Source: Mantis religiosa (taxonomy: Eukaryota > Arthropoda > Insecta > Mantodea > Mantidae). From it: 64,000 nucleotides of DNA. Position numbers and translations under genes: made by a program. The stretch lies in NCBI GenBank assembly GCA_030765055.1, contig CM060958.1, positions 6,645,849 through 6,709,848 on the forward strand, written 5' to 3'. The notes under the pieces are model-generated. The model saw nothing but the letters and a program-made list of their open reading frames with translations. It was not told where the DNA came from and did not search any database. Position 1 is the stretch's first letter; every line of letters starts with the position of its first letter. Of the stretch, positions 12,321 through 23,299 are shown piece after piece.

Positions 12321-12450
12321 GCCTCTGTGGCATGGTGGTAGTGTGTTTGCCTCACGTTCAAGATGTCCCAAGTTTGAATCTTGGTCAGGATGAATTATCT
12401 GGATAAATTTTTTACCGGAGGTTTCCCTTATCCTGAAAGATGATGTGCTG
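12321..12450 (+). mobile_element. SINE family A, diverged partial copy
   Basis: The plus-oriented head GGTAGTGTGTTTGCCTCACG, then a B-box-like AGTTTGAATCTTGG, then the family body (GGTTTCCCTTATCCTGAAAG). The usual 3' half (ending in the TTAACGTTGGAGGATG motif) is missing; the sequence passes into the 112-bp satellite. Confidence 0.7.
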
Positions 12451-12465
12451 TTGTGTTACATCAGG

Positions 12466-13440
12466 TTTTTAGTATCGGCGGTTGTTCTCCTTTGGAACTT
12501 ATCGATGGTGTTAACTCGTATTCGTTGGGTTTTAATCATTAGATCACGTACACATTTATACCTCGCCTTTAACTACAATGGTCATATCGGCGGTCGTTCT
12601 CCTTTGTAACATATCGAAGGTGTTAACTCGTATTCGTTGGGTTTTAATCATTAGATCACGTACACATTTATACCTCGCCTTTAACTGCAATGGTCATATC
12701 GGCGGCCGTTCTCCTTTGGAACTTATCGAAGGTGTTAACTCGTATTCGTTGGGTTTTAATCATTAGATCACGTACACATTTATACCTCGCCTTTAACTGC
12801 AATGGTCATATCGGCGGCCGTTCTCCTTTGTAACATATCGAAGGTGTTAACTCGTATTCGTTGGGTTTTAATCATTAGATCACGTACACATTTATACCCC
12901 GCCTTTAACTGCAATGGTCATATCGGCGGCCGTTCTCCTTTGTAACATATCGAAGGTGTTAACTCGTATTCGTTGGGTTTTAATCATTAGATCACGTACA
13001 CATTTATACCTCGCCTTTAACTGCAATGGTCATATCGGCGGTCGTTCTCCTTTGGAACTTATCGAAGGTGTTAACTCGTATTCGTTGGGTTTTAATCATT
13101 AGATCACGTACACATTTATACCCCGCCTTTAACTGCAATGGTCATATCGGCGGCCGTTCTCATTTGTAACATATCGAAGGTGTTAACTCGTATTCGTTGG
13201 GTTTTAATCATTAGTTCACGTACACATTTATACCTCGCCTTTAACTGCAATGGTCATATCGGCGGTCGTTCTCCTTTGGAACATATCGAAGGTGTTAACT
13301 CGTATTCGTTGGGTTTTAATCATTAGATCACGTACACATTTATACCTCGCCTTTAACTGCAATGGTCATATCGACGGCCGTTCTCCTTTGTAACATATCG
13401 AAGGTGTTAACTCATATTCGTTGAGTTATAATCATTAGAT
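12466..13440. repeat. 112-bp tandem satellite, about 8.7 copies
   Basis: The phrase ATGGTCATATCGGCGG recurs at 12578, 12690, 12802, 12914, 13026, 13138, 13250 and 13362, exactly 112 bp apart, with a few percent divergence. Units alternate between CCTTTGGAACTTATCG and CCTTTGTAACATATCG. The array starts within or next to a SINE A relic and ends next to a tRNA-like head on minus (13508-13583), so it may be the amplified body of that element. Open frames of 62 residues inside are by-products of the repeat. Confidence 0.93.
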
Positions 13441-13507
13441 CACGCACACATTCGCACTCTCATTCATACCTGCAGACTCTGGGGAAGATGAGGAATTATC
13501 TTAGTCG

Positions 13508-13583
13508 GAGAAAAGTTCCCGGGAATCGAACCCGGGATGCCTAGCACGGCAGACGGGTGCTCTACCGACTGAGCTATGGGGCC
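13508..13583 (-). mobile_element. tRNA-like head of a SINE (not a functional tRNA)
   Basis: On minus: GGCCCCATAGCTCAGTCGGT with a perfect A box (TAGCTCAGTCGG), then a perfect B box (GGTTCGATTCC). The D- and T-arms look normal, but the anticodon arm does not form a 5-bp stem with a 7-nt loop and the 3' acceptor strand does not pair with GGCCCCA. The sequence instead runs into non-tRNA sequence and the 112-bp satellite. Best read as an RNA polymerase III promoter of a SINE-like element. Confidence 0.75.
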
Positions 13584-13744
13584 AGCGAATTAAAATGTTA
13601 GAGCTATTTTTTAGAAAATAAAAAAGAACTAAGCTTCTTACAGTTAAAGAATAGTTTGTGGAGAGATTATGTTTTGAAAATCTTCTTTTGGAATTCTTTG
13701 AAAATACTGGACTTAAATTTTGGTATTTGTTTGTGATTTTGTTC

Positions 13745-14110
13745 TTTGTTAATTGAGAAAAACTATTTATAGTTGGTTTTTACCACTTCGTCACTTACAT
13801 TTTTATATTTTTGAAGAACTAGTTTCAGAAGCCATTGCATCCAGTGCCAACCTCGTAGGTCTGACTATCATCTGTTGTGGTCATCTGCTTTCTTCTCTCT
13901 GGGGGTGAAACTATGAACTTCTTTATCAAATTATCAACTGGTGGAATTTCAAAGTTCATTACTCGATCCTTAGTTTTGTGTAGTAATATTTTCTCGCATG
14001 TTGTCAGTTTGTTTTGGTTTGATACACCTATTAATTTTGGACTTGGGCCAATGTCATGGTTTTTGTTTTTTAAAATAATTTTGGCATTACTGTTAATAAA
14101 TTGCTCCAAT
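13745..14110 (-). pseudogene. Penelope-like element E, C-terminal fragment
   Basis: The minus frame contains KTKDRVMNFEIPPVDN, matching the MNFEIP element at the C-terminus of PLE A (LMNFEIPLEENP). The downstream part (13745-13830) has the family E end, with a GAAACUAGUU remnant resembling the GAAA-stem III part of a hammerhead, then TAAGTGACGAAGTGG. RT and GIY-YIG domains are absent, so it is strongly truncated. Confidence 0.7.
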
Positions 14111-14155
14111 CACACGTAATTGTTCTTTGTTGTTCATGGATGCGCAAGCATGCGC

Positions 14156-14173
14156 GCACACACACACACACAC
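14156..14173. repeat. (CA)n microsatellite
   Basis: A run of alternating C and A in the intron upstream of the first recognised exon. No other feature is seen from 14110 to 14414 apart from a usable polypyrimidine/branch context before the exon. Confidence 0.8.
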
Positions 14174-14414
14174 GCCTACACCTGCACTACATTTTGTTTT
14201 CTCATATTTATTTAAAGTGACCTCAAAAAAGCAAGATTCCAATGGCATCTTGATAACTAATTTTGTGGTGGAATACAATATTTCATGATATTCTATAAGT
14301 ACCTATGTGAAAGAAATGCTTGGTGGATAATGTAATGAGGATATAAGAACCAATATTGCTTATAAGGAGATAGATTCAAGTTTTATCTGAAATGGTAACT
14401 TTATAATGTTTTAG

Positions 14415-14598
14415 GCGAGCAAATCTGGAAGCAGTGTACCACCCCAAGCGCCCTACTACATGACACACTCATATCCTCCTGGAGGAGGTCCAGGAGCATC
14501 TGCTACCCTACCTCGTGGAGGGCCTTTGCTTCGAGCCTACTCCCCAGCTGTAGCACCTCCTGTACCTGCTGAAAGAATGAAAACACTGCCACAATCAG
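14415..14598 (+). CDS. Host gene exon a: SRCIN1/KIAA1217-like protein
   Basis: Acceptor TTTTAG at 14409-14414; donor CAG|GTAAGC after 14598. The exon opens in phase 0 and ends in phase 1. It encodes a Pro/Gly/Ser/Tyr-rich, apparently disordered segment including QAPYYMTHSYPPGGGPGAS and LRAYSPAVAPPVPAERMKTL. Phase and composition join exactly to 24010-24177. Family assignment rests mainly on the exon at 50465. In vertebrates SRCIN1 (p140Cap) is a cytoskeleton- and synapse-associated adaptor that restrains Src; no function is shown here. Upstream coding exons must lie before this window or be unrecognised. Confidence 0.75.
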
Positions 14599-14924
14599 GT
14601 AAGCATTATATCTTGAAGATGTGTGACTCAGAATTTGATACCTTCCCAAAGGCATTCTTTTGATCAGCTCTTCATTTTGATATTTTAATCTCTATACACA
14701 GTATGTATGGATGGTTTCTTACAAAACTTTGCAGAGAAGTGAATGTTTGCATATACTGCTAATATGGAAGTGGTAGTCCGAGTTATTGTGAGCTAGCTAA
14801 CAAAAATTTATTTTGGTATTGTGAATTTTCCTGGATTAACTGTAGTCCTTTGGTTTTGGACTAAATGTATATTTTTATGAGTACAAGTAAACTAAAAATA
14901 AATATCTTCATATTTTACATAATA

Positions 14925-15906
14925 CGAGGGTAAGTAAATTATCCACAGTGTAACTATAATGTTTCATACTTTAGACATACTAAATTCTGTCTTAGGGCAT
15001 TTTATTGTTATGATGTTGCGGCCCTGCTATGAAAGTTTGATTGTCATTCCACCATTTGTCTTCCTTTTATTGCAGATAGTTGTCGTTTTTGTTGTTGTTG
15101 TTTTTTGTTTTTTTTTAATTTTATGTCCTCCAACGTTAAGTCATATCGGTGGGTGAATGAAATGGGTGAAATGATGCTCAAATGTGTCCAGGATCCATGA
15201 AGCTTAGAGCTACCCGACATTCATTTTTAAGGATAAGGGAAAACCCCGGAAAAAACCTCATCCAGCTAACTCACGTTGACCGAGATTCGAACTCGGGACC
15301 TCTTGACCATGAGGCAGACATGCTACCATCTACGCTACCAAGGCAGGCTGTGAGATAGATTGTGTCCACTCCATTAGAAGTTTGCACAAAAGAGGAACAG
15401 CAATGAGTAATGCGATTTTTGTGGTTGGAAAGCGTATCAGTTGCCACAAATCCATCAAAGACTTTTGGCACAATACGGGAATGGTGTCTTGCCAGTGGAC
15501 TGTCTACAGATAGATTGACAAATTCAAAAATGGTCGCACAAGTGTCACGCATGAGGAAGGAGCCAGACGACCAGCTATAGCCACAACCAATGACAACATT
15601 GACCTTCATATGACTGATTTTGTTAGATAGAGGAGAAACTACTGATGAAGTTTGCTGGATTTTGGCCCTTGATATGCCTTTCGACCTCAAAAATTGAATC
15701 AATGGTCATGTTTCTCTTTAGTGCAAACTTCTAATGGAGCAGTCATGATCTCTCTGCAACAAAAGGAAGACGAATGGCGGAATGAGGATCAAACATTCAT
15801 AGCAGGACTGCAACATCATAACAATAAGATTCCCTAAGACAGAATTAGTATGTCCAACATAGGAAACGTTATAGTTATGTTGCAGATAATTTTTTACTTA
15901 CCCTCG
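14925..15906 (+). mobile_element. Non-autonomous mariner with long inverted repeats, split by a SINE
   Basis: The left end CGAGGGTAAGTAAATTATCC starts at 14925 and the right end is its approximate complement, ending at 15906; both are flanked by TA. The inverted repeats extend about 150 bp, with further matches such as TTTAGACATACTAAATTCTG against the complement of CAGAATTAGTATGTCCAACA. Inside, plus-strand DKFKNGRTSVTHEEGARRPA (about 15510-15590) is a transposase N-terminal remnant. A SINE A copy occupies about 15092-15346. At 982 bp including the SINE and without a full transposase, it looks like a deletion derivative. Confidence 0.85.
15092..15346 (-). mobile_element. SINE family A, full copy in a mariner
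   Basis: The minus copy has the promoter head at the right (complement of TAGCGTAGATGGTAGCATGT), a good B box (GAGTTCGAATC) and the tail at the left. Near-identical flanking AGATAGTTGT and AGATAGATTGT suggest the target-site duplication. Confidence 0.85.
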
Positions 15907-16423
15907 TATATAAATGTAGGAAGATGTGTTTCCTAAAATGCATATTTTGAATAATGACATCTGTTTTAAGGGAGAAAATGGAAATAATTGGCAAAAAATG
16001 ACATTGTTAACATTTTACAAAAAAAAAAAAAAAAAATCAAAACTGTTATACGCTTTGCAGTACAGAAATTAACTTTAGCACATCTTTTATGAAAGGTTTT
16101 GGTTTACATATTCATTCTTCTATTAAATGTGACAGCTTTTACATGCCTAATCCTTGTGATTAATTATTTTGCAAATATATGCAAGTTTGTTTCCTGTGTT
16201 TTTGCTTTGAACAGGCTTTTCTGCAGTTAAAATTTACCAGTATAAACAGCCCAATTTCTCAGTAACTTTTAAAATAGCTAAATTGCATTTAGGAGACTAC
16301 AATTTTGTTTTCATTGTGGTGTTAATAAGATGATTGGTTTATTTTTTACTAAATAATAATTGCTAATAAATTTTAATCAAAAATTGGCAAATATGATAAT
16401 TGAAATAATAAATGCTATCCTTA

Positions 16424-16586
16424 CTAAAATTAGGCAATCAGTCAACCTTGTATACACTTTTCTCAGACTCAGTCAACCACAGAACTGACGATAGGGGAGA
16501 GGTTCCCAGAAACTAGTCTTCATCAAAAAACTTGTAAGTGGAGAAAAGTATATACAAGGTTGACTCACTTGCCTAATTTTAGTAAC
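16424..16586. mobile_element. Short foldback unit with a central hammerhead motif
   Basis: Inverted repeat: the left arm TACTAAAATTAGGCAATCAG-TCAACCTTGTATACACTTTTCTC (16424-16464) has its complement on the right as GAGAAAAGTATATACAAGG-TTGACT...GCCTAATTTTAGTA (about 16542-16586). The roughly 77-nt centre holds the hammerhead at 16482-16521. There is no coding sequence. The flank at 16594-16633 (ACTTTCTGAAATACTTCTTT and following bases) also occurs at 43797-43830. Probably the collapsed ends of a PLE. Confidence 0.7.
16482..16521 (+). ncRNA. Hammerhead ribozyme motif
   Basis: Stem I GAA (16482-16484) pairs with UUC (16519-16521). CUGACGA is at 16485-16491, stem II (GGG...CCC) at 16492-16508, GAAA at 16509-16512, the self-complementary ACUAGU as loopless stem III, and cleavage after C16518 (GUC). 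Both catalytic boxes are intact. Whether it cleaves, and whether it needs dimerisation because stem III has no loop, is not known. Confidence 0.75.
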
Positions 16587-16784
16587 AATGGCACTCCACT
16601 TTCTGAAATACTTCTTTTTATTCTATATAAATCCTATCCTACTTACTAAACAAAGTTATTAGATAAAAGTAGATCAATAGTCTTAGAAAGCATTATCTAC
16701 ACCCTGTAAAAATTTCAGCCTGATACCTTAATATTTTCTGAAGAGATTAAAAAGTCAGAATAAGAATAAATACCAACGTTGTTG

Positions 16785-17000
16785 AAAAAACTATTTGTAG
16801 TCAGTTTTTAACATCCCATCACTTACATCTTTATTTTTTGAGAGAATAGTTTTTGAAGCTGTTTCTTTCATTTTCAATCTCGAAAGTGCGACTCAAATAT
16901 CGAAAAAGAATGCAACAGCTCCCGACACTGGTCCCTCAAAAAATCCAAATGTAAATGACAGAGAGTTAAAGACAACTACAAATAGTTTTTATCAATTAAT
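16785..17000. mobile_element. Foldback of PLE family E ends
   Basis: The left arm GAAAAAACTATTTGTAGTCA with the following ATCCCATCACTTACATC is inverted on the right as CAAATGTAAATGACAG...AACTACAAATAGTTTTT. The same end occurs on minus at 13745 (AAAAACTATTTATAGTTGG), on plus near 31700-31730, and as a fragment at 63080. No coding sequence remains between the arms. Confidence 0.65.
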
Positions 17001-17490
17001 TTGGACATCACACTTACTAAATTCCTCCAAACAGCAACATCAAATTTCTTGTTTAAATTCAACATCTTTTAAAGATGTAACATGAAGATTTTTAATAAAA
17101 TGCTGCCATATGAACTATACTTAATGTTTTGATAGTTTCCTTGTTTTTTATTTTCTTCAAAATTAATCGTAAACTTCTATTAAAAATTTGACATGATCAG
17201 TATGAAATAGAATTTATAAATTCACTTTTTTTTATAAAAGTATGTTTTTCTAATATTTTTATAACCATAAAGAAAAAGCCAAAAACTTACTTCATGAAAA
17301 GACTGTGGAACTTTTAAAACATACAATTTTCATTAAAATTAATGTTTTGTGACTTTAGCTCTTTGTTAAAAATTTCAATATTACAATCTGTAAACTTTTG
17401 ACATTGTGAAAATTCTTCTGTTTCTCATCAGGCCATGCAAAGAAATAAAAATATTCAAGTCCAATGTACACTAGAAGGTTTTTTTAAAAA

Positions 17491-19065
17491 TATGAGGTGT
17501 GTTCAAGTTTTAACACCTTCTTATTTAATATTTTTTTCTTCAGAACTGGGACCAGATACGAACTTCTGTTTTATCTTAAAATACACATGGACTCTTTGTG
17601 AATGGGTGACATAGATGGCAGCACTGTACAGTACATAGAACTCTAGTGTCAGCGACGAGAGTTAGAACTGATTTTGATACTTAAAATGGCAACGTTTTCA
17701 TTGCAAGAACAACGTGTAATCATTCGATTTCTCCATTTTCGTGTTGTGACACCTATTGAAATTCGTCGCCAGTTAAGTGAGACATGTGGTGATGGTACCA
17801 TGGATGTGTCTAATGTGCGTTCCTGGGTGTGACAGTTCAATAAATACAGAACATCGTGTGACAACAAACCAAGACAGTTGAGTGAGGTATGTGTTGATGG
17901 TACCATGGATGTGTCTAATGTGCGTTCCTGGGTGTGACAGTTCAATGAAGACAGAACATCATGTAACAAGAAACCAAGACAGTCACGGCCTCGCACCAGC
18001 CGGTCTGACGGCATGATTCAACGAGTGGAGAACATTGTTTTTGAGGATTGCTGATTGTACATTGCAGACATTGCCTCCAAAATTGGCATTTCCGTGGGAT
18101 CTGTGCACAGAATCCTGTATGAAGATCTGAAAATGCAAAAGGTGTTCTGCATTAAGACACATCCATGGTACCATCACTACATGGCTCACTCAACTGTTTT
18201 GGTTTGTTGTCACACGATGTTCTGTCTTCATTGAACTGTCACATCCAGGAACGTACATTAGACACATCCATGGTACTATCGCCACATGCCTCACTTAACT
18301 GTCTTGGTTTGTTGTCACACGATGTTCTGTCTTCATTGAACTGTCACATCCAGGAACATACATTAGACACATCCATGGTACCATCGCCACATGCCTCACT
18401 TAACTGTCTTGGTTTGTTGTCACACGATGTTCTGTCTTCATTGAACTGTCACACCCAGGAACGTACATTAGACACATCCATGGTACCATCACCACATGCC
18501 TCACTTAACTGTCTTGGTTTGTTGTCACACAATGTTCTGTCTTCATTGAACTGTCACACCCAGGAACGTACATTAGACACATCCATGGTACCATCACTAC
18601 ATGCCTCACTTAACTGTCTTGGTTTGTTGTCACACGATGTTCTGTCTTCATTGAACTGTCACACCCAGGAACGTACATTAGACACATCCATGGTACCATC
18701 ACTACATGCTTCACTTAACTGTCTTGGTTTGTTGTTACTCAATGTTCTGTCTTCATTGAACTGTCACACCCAGGAACGCACATTAGACATATCTATGGTA
18801 CCATCACCACATGCCTCACTTAACTGGCAATGAATTTCAATAGGTATCACACCACAAAAATGGAGAAAACGAATGTTTACACGCTGTTGTTGCAATGAAA
18901 ACTTTGCCTTTTTAAGTATCAAAAACAATCCTAAGTCTTGTTGCTGCCACTAGAGTTTTATACACCATACAGTGCGGCCATCTCTATCACACATTCATAA
19001 AGAGTCTACATGTATTTTAAAAAGCCAGAAGTTTCTACCTGGTCCCAGTTCAAAAAACAAGTTCT
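17491..19065. mobile_element. Palindromic mariner derivative (family M1) with internal tandem repeats
   Basis: The left end TGAGGTGTGTTCAAGTTTTA resembles the M1 family end seen at 27719 and 36736. Left half, plus: the transposase N-terminus FSLQEQRVIIRFLHFR from 17685, then QLSETCGDGTMDVSNVRSWV, a second copy of the same segment from about 17876, and VHRILYEDLKMQKV up to 18143. The right half (about 18150-18910) is the same N-terminal region inverted, expanded into the 114-bp array and finishing with the complement of the start region. The right terminal repeat is eroded. No catalytic domain is present. Confidence 0.82.
18150..18833 (-). repeat. 114-bp tandem repeat, about 6 copies, from the mariner N-terminal domain
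   Basis: ACATCCATGGTACCATC recurs about every 114 bp (near 18161, 18267, 18371, 18475, 18580, 18690 and 18785). On minus each unit encodes CGDGTMDVSNVRSWVQQFNE and DRTSCDNKPRQ-like residues. 114 bp is 38 codons, so the opposite strand also stays open for 222 residues; that frame is an artefact. Two more copies lie in the inverted left arm (17771-17978), so duplication probably began before the palindrome formed. Confidence 0.9.
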
Positions 19066-19849
19066 TTTTGTGAATAATATGTACAATAAATATGAAATTG
19101 ATTTTAATGGATAAATGAAGTTCTATGGAAGTACACATTACTTTTTTTAACACTTATTGAGAGATGTAAAGCCATTCTAATGCATATTTAACCTCATAAG
19201 TTTAGTCTGAATTTCAAATTATTTGAGTATCAAGAGGAATGCCTTTGATGAAATAATAATGTCTAACATTTTCATAAAATTAAAACAGTAAATTGTAAAT
19301 TGTTTTAAGCAATTAAAATTAAAAGTTTAGAATGAACATAAATTATGTTGCATAGTGAGTGAGCATGATGAAAATAATACTAATTTTATGCTAAAATGCT
19401 TTTTAATGAAATGTTCATGTTTGCTAGTTTTATAAAGTTTATAAATAAGAGTGAGATATTAACATAAAGGCATGCTTAATGCATATAAACAGTTCTTTAG
19501 GAAGTAAGCACAAATGCATGTTTCTAGTATTACCTTTCACACCTTTGTGGAGTCATGCTTAAAATTTGATAAAATCACACATAAAGGATACATGACCATC
19601 ACTATGTATATAAAATCCTGGTTTAAATATTCAACAATTTAGCCAATGCACACCCAGTTAAATGTGTTTGTTTTTTAATATAGTGATTTGTATGTGTATT
19701 AGTTGAAGGACATCAAATGCTGTAGGTTAGAATCATAGAAGAGATTTAAAATAGATTATGAAAATGAAATATTTAAAACATCTTAAAAATATATATTTTT
19801 AAAAAGCTGTTTGACAATTACAAAAATTTATTGCTGTGCTTAAAATCAA

Positions 19850-20070
19850 ATGGACTAGTTTTGTAGAGACATCCTCTCCATCCTCAGCTGGTCAAACAAC
19901 TGATTTCCTCATCAGGCAATTCCCTCACCCTTCCCTCATTGCTGGGTCTCCTGCTCTTCTCATGTGTCTGTTGCTGGTATTTCAAAATTCATTACTTGAT
20001 TTGTATTTTTAATGACATAAATGTTCTCCCATACTGTTAATTTCCAATGACTTTTTTGCTTGCAAAAACT
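19850..20070 (-). pseudogene. Penelope-like element, C-terminal and end relic
   Basis: On minus, about 20060-19960 reads like a PLE C-terminus (QVMNFEIPAT). Downstream at 19853-19897 is a decayed hammerhead: CUGAGGA, stem II GGAGA...UCUCU, AAAA in place of GAAA, then CUAGUC. 5'-truncated, inactive. Confidence 0.6.
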
Positions 20071-20287
20071 AACTACTCGTGTTTGATTTTAAGTAAGTGG
20101 AACAGTAAGTGTTATTAAATGTCGAAAAAGTTTTAAAAATATTTTTTTGTAGAAGGAATTATTTTCAATAGGGGTGACTCATCTATAAAACTTGTGGAAC
20201 TTTATCACCTCTGCTTTGTCACACAGGCTCATTTTTAGATGAGTTTTAATATTTTCTCAAATTTTTATTAATTGGTTGTGAATATTC

Positions 20288-20542
20288 ATTCTTTCTTTTT
20301 TTTGTGCTAATTTACGTCCTTTAACTTTTTAAGTCATATCGGACGATGAATGGAATGGTTGAAGTGATGCTCAAATGGCCCCAGGGTCCATGGAGCTTAG
20401 AGTTGCCTGCCATTCGTCTTTATAGGATAAGGGAAAACCCAGGAAAAAGCCTTATCCAGGTAACTCACCCTGACCGTGATTGAAACTCGGGACCTCTTGA
20501 ACGTGAGGCAGACATGCTACCATCTGTGCTACCAAGGGGGAC
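20288..20542 (-). mobile_element. SINE family A, full copy
   Basis: Head at the right (complement of GGTAGCACAGATGGTAGCAT), B box slightly changed (GAGTTTCAATC), tail at the left. The 10-bp direct repeat GTGAATATTC flanks it at 20278-20287 and 20543-20552. Confidence 0.9.
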
Positions 20543-20844
20543 GTGAATATTCGGTTGTTTTCCTTGAAAAAAGGTCCCTGCCCAGAAATCCAAATGGTGG
20601 ACAATTTTACTTCCAGAATATTTCTTTTTCCGAGGAGACATTGTATTATTTGAAGTGTTTTTATTTAACTTTTTTATAACTGTTTAAAATTGGGCACCAT
20701 AAATGGTGGTTACATCACCCTAAGTAGAGAAAGGTATAAAAAGGAAAAAAAAAAGGAAATGATCCTATAGGTCTCGAATACTCTAATACCATCAGGGTTG
20801 AAGAAAACAAGAGTTTAATCACAGATGACTGTATAGGAAAGGTT

Positions 20845-21190
20845 GGTTGGTTAACAACACTGTCCACATGGCAACCTTGGCCTTCGGGGTAACCTCGCCC
20901 CACCATGTGATGACCGGACCCATTTCTCAGGTGGGGGCACCCAGAGGGCGGTGTCCGTTACCTACAATTACAGGGTGATAGTGAAGATGATGGTGAGGCA
21001 AGAGGACCTACAGCTTATACCGTGGACTCCGAACCACTTTGGGCATAGGGGACACTTCACATGTGCTAGACAGAGGTGAAGGCGTAGATAAGGCCGACTT
21101 AAAATTGTCAACCCCAGAGCCAGGAATCGAATGCAGGACCTTTTACATGGGAGCCACTAACAAAACCACTGTGGTACTCCGGAGACCCCA
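20845..21190 (-). mobile_element. SINE-like family C, copy 1
   Basis: About 340 bp matching 59425-59765 in inverse orientation. Shared blocks include GGTAACCTCGCCCCACCATG, the tract around GAAATGGGTCCGGTCATCAC on minus, and CACATGTGCTAGACAGAG. On minus it starts with an A-box-like TAGTG(G)TTTTG region. A tRNA-derived, GC-richer element. Confidence 0.75.
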
Positions 21191-21283
21191 GGAAAGGATA
21201 GAAAAGATAAAAGACACGACCTGATATATAGAAAGGAGAAAATATCAGTCCAGATCAATAACTCACTAAGCTGACTAGTATTT

Positions 21284-21430
21284 AAACAAATATAAATATT
21301 TGTTACTAAATCTCCACTTATCTTAAGAAATTGATGTTAATACTTCTTTCTCCTTTCTAATGGAAATCGATTTCGAAGGCAAATCGCATTCGTCCTCAGT
21401 CCATCCAAAAACAAACTCTTTCACACGAGT
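21284..21430 (-). mobile_element. PLE family B terminal relic
   Basis: AACAAATATAAATATTTGTT and CTTATCTTAAGAAATTGATG match the left arm of PLE B at 42220-42270. It ends with the hammerhead motif at 21360-21404 and abuts a tRNA-bearing repeat. No coding sequence. Confidence 0.7.
21360..21404 (-). ncRNA. Hammerhead ribozyme motif (PLE B family)
   Basis: On minus: stem I AUGGA, CUGAGGA (21393-21399), an 18-nt stem II region (GAA-GC...GC-UUC), GAAA (21371-21374), the self-complementary AUCGAU, H17 = U, then UCCAU completing stem I. Compared with the PLE B copies at 42287 and 43366, stem II has the same length and shows compensatory change (A-U to G-C at the same pair), which argues for a conserved RNA fold. 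Confidence 0.78.
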
Positions 21431-21632
21431 CATTTGGAGAATTTAATGTCATATCGGCACATTGGCCATAGTAGCTCAAGGGTTAGAGTGCCTGGATGGC
21501 AACCAGAAGATCCATGGTTCAAATCCCGGCTATGGCATTGAATTTTTCAGTCTGACTCTATCTTTCCATACTTTAGCCTACACACGGCCAGTGTGAAAGA
21601 ACAATTAATTTCCATGAATTGACCTAATAGCT
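21424..21632 (+). mobile_element. tRNA-bearing dispersed repeat (family B), partial
   Basis: GGAGAATTTAATGTC, then an A box in CCATAGTAGCTCAAGGGTTA, a B box GGTTCAAATCC, and the body GACTCTATC...CACACGGCCAGTGTGAAAGA ending in AATTTCCATGAATTGAC. Related copies are at 29-, 49-, 56- and 61-kb. Confidence 0.8.
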
Positions 21633-23299
21633 GGGAGGTTAGAATCTTCTGTAAATGTAAATATTTTTATGTAAATAAAAATGTAAATATTTACCACTGA
21701 GTGAGAGTAGTGTTGTTTACATCATTTGTGTAAGGACTGGCCTGTCAGGAAGACAAAGCAGTACGTACTTCAGTGATACTACATTGCCATATATTGAATT
21801 GAAATTATTTATTTGGGGTAAAATACTCAGAGATGGATAAAAAACTGCGAGAACCTTTTCTGCCCTTTTCAATATCTTGTTTTCCTAGTTTAAAGACAGA
21901 TTTCTCTACTGTTCCATTAGTATACAATTCTGAGAAAATATTTTTAGAAAATGAAGCATAACAATGGAAATAGTACATTTAAGTGGTCTTGAACAACCTT
22001 TTATTCTTGTATGGAAAATGAGTTTACTTGTGTTATAAGCATAGTAATAATTTATGAAGTGCATGTTCAGAAGCTACATTTTCTTAGATCATCATTTAAT
22101 TAGGAGCTTGAAACTGTATTTGAGCACTGTTCAGCATTGTGTAGCAGTTATGAACTACAGAGCCTTCTTTTGGACATGTGGCCAGCCTAATGGGGAAATT
22201 TCTTGGCATTGGAAAACACGCTGTTTGCTGCTTGAGTCACATATTCAATCCCTTAAATTCAACACATAGACTTCTCATGTAAATTATTAACCACATATCT
22301 TTCACAATTGGAATGTTCCTACTGTGCTGCCACACATATCTCATACTTTTTAAATCACATAGGATATTAGTTTTAACATTTCAGAGAAATATAACGCAAG
22401 GTTTCCAAATTCTGGCTTCTATGCAGGCTATCTCAGAGATTTCTTTGAACTTTGTGTTCTAATTCTTCTCCAATGTTTTTCTTCTGTAAGTACACAGCAA
22501 TTGAATTTCAATTTTTAATCAAGAATAAATTTTCCCTCTAAATCTACTTCTAAGACTACTAACTGCTTATCTGAAAAGCATACAAATAACAGGAAATCTT
22601 ACCATAAACTTCTGACACACCTTTATACAAAAGTTTGTTGTCACATAGGAATCATGCATGAAGAGTCTTTATCTAAAGTATACAACTTTTTGGCATTATA
22701 GTAGCACTAACGCACTGTAACACTGAAATATTGATCTCACAATGTATCAACTTTGATGCAGTGCATATTTTGTGTCGGAGGAACAGAGAAGTGCCAGGCA
22801 AGCAGTTCCCTTTAACGGGGCAATGAGGGAAATGAAGCTTCTGGGGAACTATCATACTAATAATCAGACATCGGATCGCATACACCTTAGCAATCAATGT
22901 ATGCACACAGGTAATATGCAAGGCCAAGTGAGACATCAACAAAAGTCTGTGTCAACAAGTATACCAATGCGTTGTGTGTGTACAGTCCAGTATGGATACA
23001 AAATGTAACCTACGTTACAATATGTCATCCTCCTCATTGCTTTCGATGTGGGAATTACAGTGAACTACCATGTACATTCGTAATTTGTCGAATGTGAATT
23101 TTCTGCACCTCTTGCTGAAACAATATATTATAAATATTGAGAGAAAGTTCGTTCAATGTCACATGACATTAATGGTGCATATGACTAGCACAAATTATTT
23201 TCATGTGTTAGTCTGAGACTTAGTTTATTTCCTATATTATGCAACACTGAAAATCCAGTATTTTTGTATTGAATACTTTTTTTTTTTCCTGATAAGTGG

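Noticed and set aside
13508..13583. Functional tRNA gene on minus
   Set aside because: A and B boxes are perfect but the anticodon arm and acceptor stem do not pair; it continues into SINE/satellite sequence.
18165..18833. 222-residue repetitive plus-strand frame as a repeat protein
   Set aside because: It is the antisense of a 114-bp tandemly repeated mariner transposase segment.
19853..19897. Functional hammerhead on minus
   Set aside because: CUGAGGA and CUAGUC are present but the GAAA box reads AAAA; kept only as evidence of a decayed PLE end.
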